Of a stretch of 9,042 nt of DNA, positions 6,433-9,042 are shown one piece after another (the first letter of the stretch is position 1; each line of letters opens with the position of its first letter). Under the pieces are notes generated by a model that worked only from the letters and a program-made list of their open reading frames with translations, made no database searches and was not told the origin of the DNA. The DNA is taken from contig CAUGKZ010000042.1 in the NCBI GenBank assembly GCA_959600065.1, positions 1 through 9,042 of the forward strand, written 5' to 3'. Origin of the DNA: an uncultured Kroppenstedtia sp. Its GTDB lineage: Bacteria > Bacillota > Bacilli > Thermoactinomycetales > DSM-45169. The position numbers and the translations under genes were made by a program.

Positions 6433-7914
6433 TCACGACTTTCCATTTCCGTTGCCGTTTTCGGTGCGGATTTGTTGATAGATCTGCTGAATCAGGTTTT
6501 GTTTGGTTGCCCAGAGTTCGTCGGTCAGATCCACTGGGTACTCTTCCGGATTCAACAGACGGAGGTACTCCTCCCAAAACAGGGTGCGCTGTTCTTGATA
6601 ATGGGCCTTAATCTCCTCTAGGGTGGGCAACTTATAGACTCGTTTTCCCTCTTCAAAGATCGGCTCCAGGAGGGGGACCGCCCGAAAGTGACGTACCTTT
6701 TTCTTGCGGTAGGTGTGTATCGGATGGAAAAGGGTGAGGGGTTTTCCTTCATCCACTTGTTGGCCTGCGGGAGTGATCAGATCAGCGCGGGCTTTATTGG
6801 TGCGACGGTCGATAATGCGATAGACCGATTTGAGTCCGGGGGTGGTCACTTTTTCCGGATTGGAAGAAATCTTGATGGATGGAATCCATTCGCCATTCTG
6901 GTTCCGAGCCACCAATTTATAGACCGCCCCGAGAGCGGGTTGACCATAGGCCGTGATTAAACGGGTGCCCACTCCCCAGGAATCTACCTGTGCACCCTGG
7001 GACTTCAAATTGAGCAGGGTGTCTTCATCCAGATCGCTGGAAGCGACGATGCGAGTGTCTGTTAATCCCGCTTCATCCAACATCCGGCGGGCTTCCTTGG
7101 AAAGGTAGGCCAAATCCCCGCTGTCCAGTCGGATTCCCGCCAGGCGATGTCCTTGCTCTTTTAGTTCCAACCCGACTTGGATGGCGTGGGGAACCCCGCT
7201 GCGCAGGGTGTCATAGGTGTCCACCAGTAGCACAGAATCCTTGGGATAAGCTTGGGCAAAAGCGCGAAAAGCTTCTATTTCGCTGTCGAAATCCTGCACC
7301 CAGGCATGGGAATGGGTGCCGCTGACAGGGATGCCGAAGAGTTCACCCGCCAGGAGGTTGGAAGTTGCGTCAAATCCCGCCAGATAAGCTGCCCGGGCTC
7401 CCCAGATTGCCGCATCCTTCTCCTGTGCCCGACGGCTGCCGAACTCCATCAATGAATCATTTCCCGCCACTGATTTGATCCGCGCCGCTTTAGTGGCGAT
7501 CAGAGTTTGGTAGCCAATGAAGTTGAGCAGGGCGGTCTATACTAGTTTCAATTCTAAAACCGTTCCTTACAGGTGGATCAGAGGCAAATTGGGAAAGACG
7601 ATCGTGCCTTCCTTCATTCCTTGAACGTTTCCGGTAAAACGGAAGTTTCGCAACAGATCCAAAAAGGCGGGATCAAACTTTTCCGGTTGCTCTGCGAGGT
7701 ATTGAATATCCTCCGCGCTGAATTTGAGGTAGTCCAAGTATTGGATGGCCCGTTCCAATCCGGCAAAAACAGCGAAGCCATTGCCGAAAGGAAGTTTACG
7801 AAAATAAAGGTCAAAAGCTCTTCGTTGGAGGTGGGTGCCATTTTTCCAGTGGGCGTACATCATGGTGATTTGGTACTTGTCAGTGTGTAAAGCCCACCCC
7901 TCTGGGGTTTGCAT
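6433..7914 (-). pseudogene. pncB: Nicotinate phosphoribosyltransferase, interrupted by two in-frame stops
   Basis: NAPRTase makes nicotinate mononucleotide from nicotinate, PRPP and ATP, the first step of NAD salvage, in the cytosol. From ATG 7914 (GGAG 8 nt upstream) the single frame spans 494 codons including the final stop, matching the roughly 490-aa Firmicute enzymes. Conserved blocks are all present: LHTDKYQITMM near residue 10, FRKLPFGNGFAVFAGLE, EFGSRRAQ (157-164), FDATSN, GTHSH (199-203, His203 probably the phosphorylated histidine), DTYDT (232-236), RLDSGDL (262-268), SSDLDE (292-297), GVGTRL (314-319), KISSNPEKVTTPG. The frame is broken by TAA at codon 116 (7567-7569) and TAG at codon 126 (7537-7539). 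Reading through them restores family sequence on both sides, so this is not a frameshift. The distal part has no good restart site: the GTG at 7470 lacks a ribosome binding site. No active enzyme is expected unless both stops are read through or are sequence errors. The M67-family gene lies 14 nt upstream in the same operon. Confidence 0.88.
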
Positions 7915-7928
7915 TGAGTTCACTCCAT

Positions 7929-8429
7929 TCAGCTCGGGTCGGGGGCCGGACCGGACACGAGATACATGACCGGATCGACCTGCCCGCCTTGGATACAGTA
8001 GGCGGATAATCGAGGCTCAGCCTGTTTGAGAGACAGGATCCAACTAGTCAACTCAGGATAATGCCATTCTCGGATATCCTTGGCCGAAGGCCAAGGGTCT
8101 GAACGCGGATGGGAATGTACCATCCCGAGAGGTTCCAGAGTCTGTCTTCGCATCTCTTTCAAGGTTTCCAGATAAGTTCGTGGTTCAAAGGAAAATGAGT
8201 CGGGATCGGGATCTTGGTTGGGAATCGGGAAAAAACGAGTGATTTCCCGACCTTGACCCGCCAAGAGTCCGCAACCTTCCCGCGGGAGTTCCCGCAGACA
8301 GTGTTTTTCAATTTGGAGGATCACATCCTGTCGGATCGAGATCGTCGGAAGAGCCATCGTTTCCACCCCATGGTCAGAAGATCTTTCAGCCCCCGTTTTT
8401 TTCAAAATCTGTTCATTTGACTTCTCCAT
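7929..8429 (-). CDS. M67/JAMM-family (Mov34/MPN+) metallopeptidase
   Basis: Zinc isopeptidase/peptidase fold protein, probably cytosolic. The complete JAMM signature is visible: Glu51 in REGCGLLAG, then His105 and His107 in HSHP, Ser115 and Asp118 in PSAKD, spaced as H-x-H-P-x6-S-x2-D. Active bacterial members cut isopeptide or amide bonds, sometimes at the C-terminus of ubiquitin-like sulfur carriers; no ThiS/MoaD or E1-like partner is in the window. As given it has 166 aa from ATG 8429 (GGAG only 4 nt upstream). The family domain begins around residue 29, and a second ATG at 8357 with GGGGTGG 5 nt upstream would give 142 aa, closer to the usual length. The first 24 residues are polar, and the start remains undecided. 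It is the first gene of a two-gene operon, and its stop is 14 nt before the pncB start. Confidence 0.85.
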   Translation of the reverse strand: MEKSNEQILKKTGAERSSDHGVETMALPTISIRQDVILQIEKHCLRELPREGCGLLAGQGREITRFFPIPNQDPDPDSFSFEPRTYLETLKEMRRQTLEPLGMVHSHPRSDPWPSAKDIREWHYPELTSWILSLKQAEPRLSAYCIQGGQVDPVMYLVSGPAPDPS

Positions 8430-8484
8430 TTTACTCCGAAATGTTCAACGGGGCAAAAAGAATAGATTTTGTTGTCACAACCTG

Positions 8485-8493
8485 TGGTACAAT
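8485..8493 (+). promoter_or_regulatory. Extended -10 promoter of the DUF72 gene
   Basis: TGG-TACAAT gives the TGn extension with five of six -10 consensus bases. The -35 region (around 8465-8470, GATTTT) is poor. A TTGTCA at 8472-8477 is too close (10-nt spacer) to act as its -35. Transcription would start near 8500, about 20 nt before the TTG start codon. Confidence 0.5.
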
Positions 8494-8504
8494 GTCCGCA
8501 TGAA

Positions 8505-8516
8505 AAGGGGGTGATC
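8505..8516 (+). promoter_or_regulatory. Strong ribosome binding site selecting a TTG start
   Basis: AAGGGGGTGATC differs by one base from the ideal anti-16S pairing AAGGAGGTGATC. Its G-run ends 8 nt before TTG 8520. The in-frame GTG at 8511 lies inside the site itself and so cannot be the start. Confidence 0.8.
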
Positions 8517-8519
8517 CCG

Positions 8520-9042
8520 TTGTTCAATCCGATCCAGATCGGTGTTTGCGGCTGGGGGGATCACGACCTGGATCCCGCCGGCACTGCCGATCGGGGGAAA
8601 TTGTCTGCCTATGCTGCTCACTTTCCAGTGGTGGAAGTGGACAGTACCTATCATGCGATCCCTTCCCCGGAGCGGATGGCGCAGTGGGAAGAGGAGACAC
8701 CGGAGGCCTTTCGATTCGTGGTTAAGGCATACCGGGAGATGACAGGTCACGGCCGACGGGAAGGAGTGCCGGTCCGTTCGATGCGGGAGATCTTTCAAGA
8801 ATTTGCCGCATCGATCCGTCCGATGGAGAAGGCGGGGAAATTAAGCGGGGTCCTGTTTCAGTTTCCACCTTGGGTGGATTGTACTCGGGAGTATGTTCGG
8901 TATATCCGGCGCTGTCGTCAGGCTTTTCCTGATCTTCCCTTGGCTGTGGAATTCCGAAATCAGACCTGGTTTGAGCCTCGGTTCCGGGAGGGAACGCTTC
9001 GCTTTTTGGAAGAGGAAGGAATCATCCATGTGATTTGTGATG
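8520..9042 (+). CDS. DUF72 (YecE/YunF-like) family protein, N-terminal part
   Basis: Conserved TIM-barrel-like protein of the DUF72 family, whose biochemical role is not established. The open frame starts at TTG 8520 and runs off the right edge after 174 codons of a family usually about 240-290 aa. Family features seen are the opening IQIGVCGWGDHD, LSAYAAHFPVVEVDSTYHAIPSPERMAQW (residues about 36-65), the FRFVVKAYREMTGH stretch, VLFQFPPWVD and LAVEFRNQTWF, all in the expected order. It is transcribed away from the M67-pncB operon, sharing a 90-base divergent intergenic region. GC content is high compared with the PTS operon. The product is probably cytosolic, with no signal peptide or membrane segment. 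Confidence 0.9.
   Translation, partial: MFNPIQIGVCGWGDHDLDPAGTADRGKLSAYAAHFPVVEVDSTYHAIPSPERMAQWEEETPEAFRFVVKAYREMTGHGRREGVPVRSMREIFQEFAASIRPMEKAGKLSGVLFQFPPWVDCTREYVRYIRRCRQAFPDLPLAVEFRNQTWFEPRFREGTLRFLEEEGIIHVICD

Noticed and set aside
6323..6478. Plus-strand ATG (6323 or 6329) after GAGGGA giving a roughly 50-aa peptide
   Set aside because: The spacing to ATG 6329 is acceptable, but the peptide runs through the pncB terminator into antisense pncB and has no recognisable composition or domain.
6065..6577. 170-codon minus-strand open frame overlapping the end of pncB
   Set aside because: It starts inside pncB in another frame, has no ribosome binding site, and runs through the strong pncB terminator. 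Parts look protein-like, which is recorded as a repeat hypothesis instead.
6433..7470. Second half of pncB as an independent 345-aa gene starting at GTG 7470
   Set aside because: Family-conserved sequence continues in the same frame upstream of 7470 to the TAG at 7537, and there is no ribosome binding site before the GTG.
8472..8492. TTGTCACA-ACC-TGTGGTACAA resembling the remembered MtlR operator
   Set aside because: Spacer and right half do not fit, and the site lies before a DUF72 gene far from the PTS operon, so the likeness is probably chance.
1..9042. tRNA, rRNA, CRISPR array, transposase or phage attachment site
   Set aside because: No cloverleaf, conserved rRNA segment, regularly spaced repeats, transposase-like protein or paired flanking direct repeats were seen.

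Overview
The window looks like chromosomal DNA of a Gram-positive, spore-former-type Firmicute. The AAGGGGGTGATC-like ribosome binding site, GTG and TTG starts, a PTS operon with a PRD regulator, and the protein styles point to Bacillales. Thermoactinomycetaceae is my best guess, from protein style and moderate GC content, but this is unproven without a search.

Layout, left to right. (1) 1-500, plus strand: the C-terminal part of an aldo/keto reductase, cut by the window edge and followed by a hairpin terminator that can serve both strands. (2) 544-794: no gene seen. (3) 795-5935, minus strand: a four-gene PTS operon read right to left. Its order is a PRD-domain transcriptional regulator of the MtlR/ManR type, a free fructose-family EIIA, a fructose-family EIIBC permease, and a PLP-dependent MalY/PatB-type C-S lyase/aminotransferase. 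The last two genes overlap by 11 nt. Sampled lines of the operon, especially the regulator gene, are more AT-rich than the genes on both sides. (4) 5936-6432: about 500 bases without a convincing gene. It holds candidate promoters for the PTS operon, a palindromic operator-like site over one -10 box, a perfect 16-bp palindrome, a 13-bp inverted repeat with a 39-nt loop, an unassigned plus-strand extended -10 promoter, and the terminator of the next operon. (5) 6433-8429, minus strand: a two-gene unit of an M67/JAMM-family metallopeptidase and nicotinate phosphoribosyltransferase (pncB). (6) 8520-9042, plus strand, divergent: the N-terminal part of a DUF72 protein, cut by the window edge.

How the genes work together. 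PTS phosphate should flow from HPr to EIIA (His63), to the IIB domain (Cys11), to the incoming sugar. The same phosphorylation state is read by the PRD, EIIB-like and EIIA-like domains of the regulator, which should control the operon. The fourth gene is not a sugar-phosphate enzyme but a MalY/PatB-type PLP enzyme. No 1-phosphofructokinase or glycosidase is present, so the transported substrate is unknown. The layout recalls E. coli malXY, built here around a different PTS family.

The strongest anomaly is in pncB. The reading frame is continuous and well conserved over about 493 codons, but it has two in-frame stop codons ten codons apart (codons 116 and 126). Both sit where I expect conserved glutamates, inside a short patch that looks far more diverged than the rest of the gene. 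It is a recent pseudogene, a sequence error, or something stranger. The second notable point is the structured intergenic element upstream of the PTS operon.
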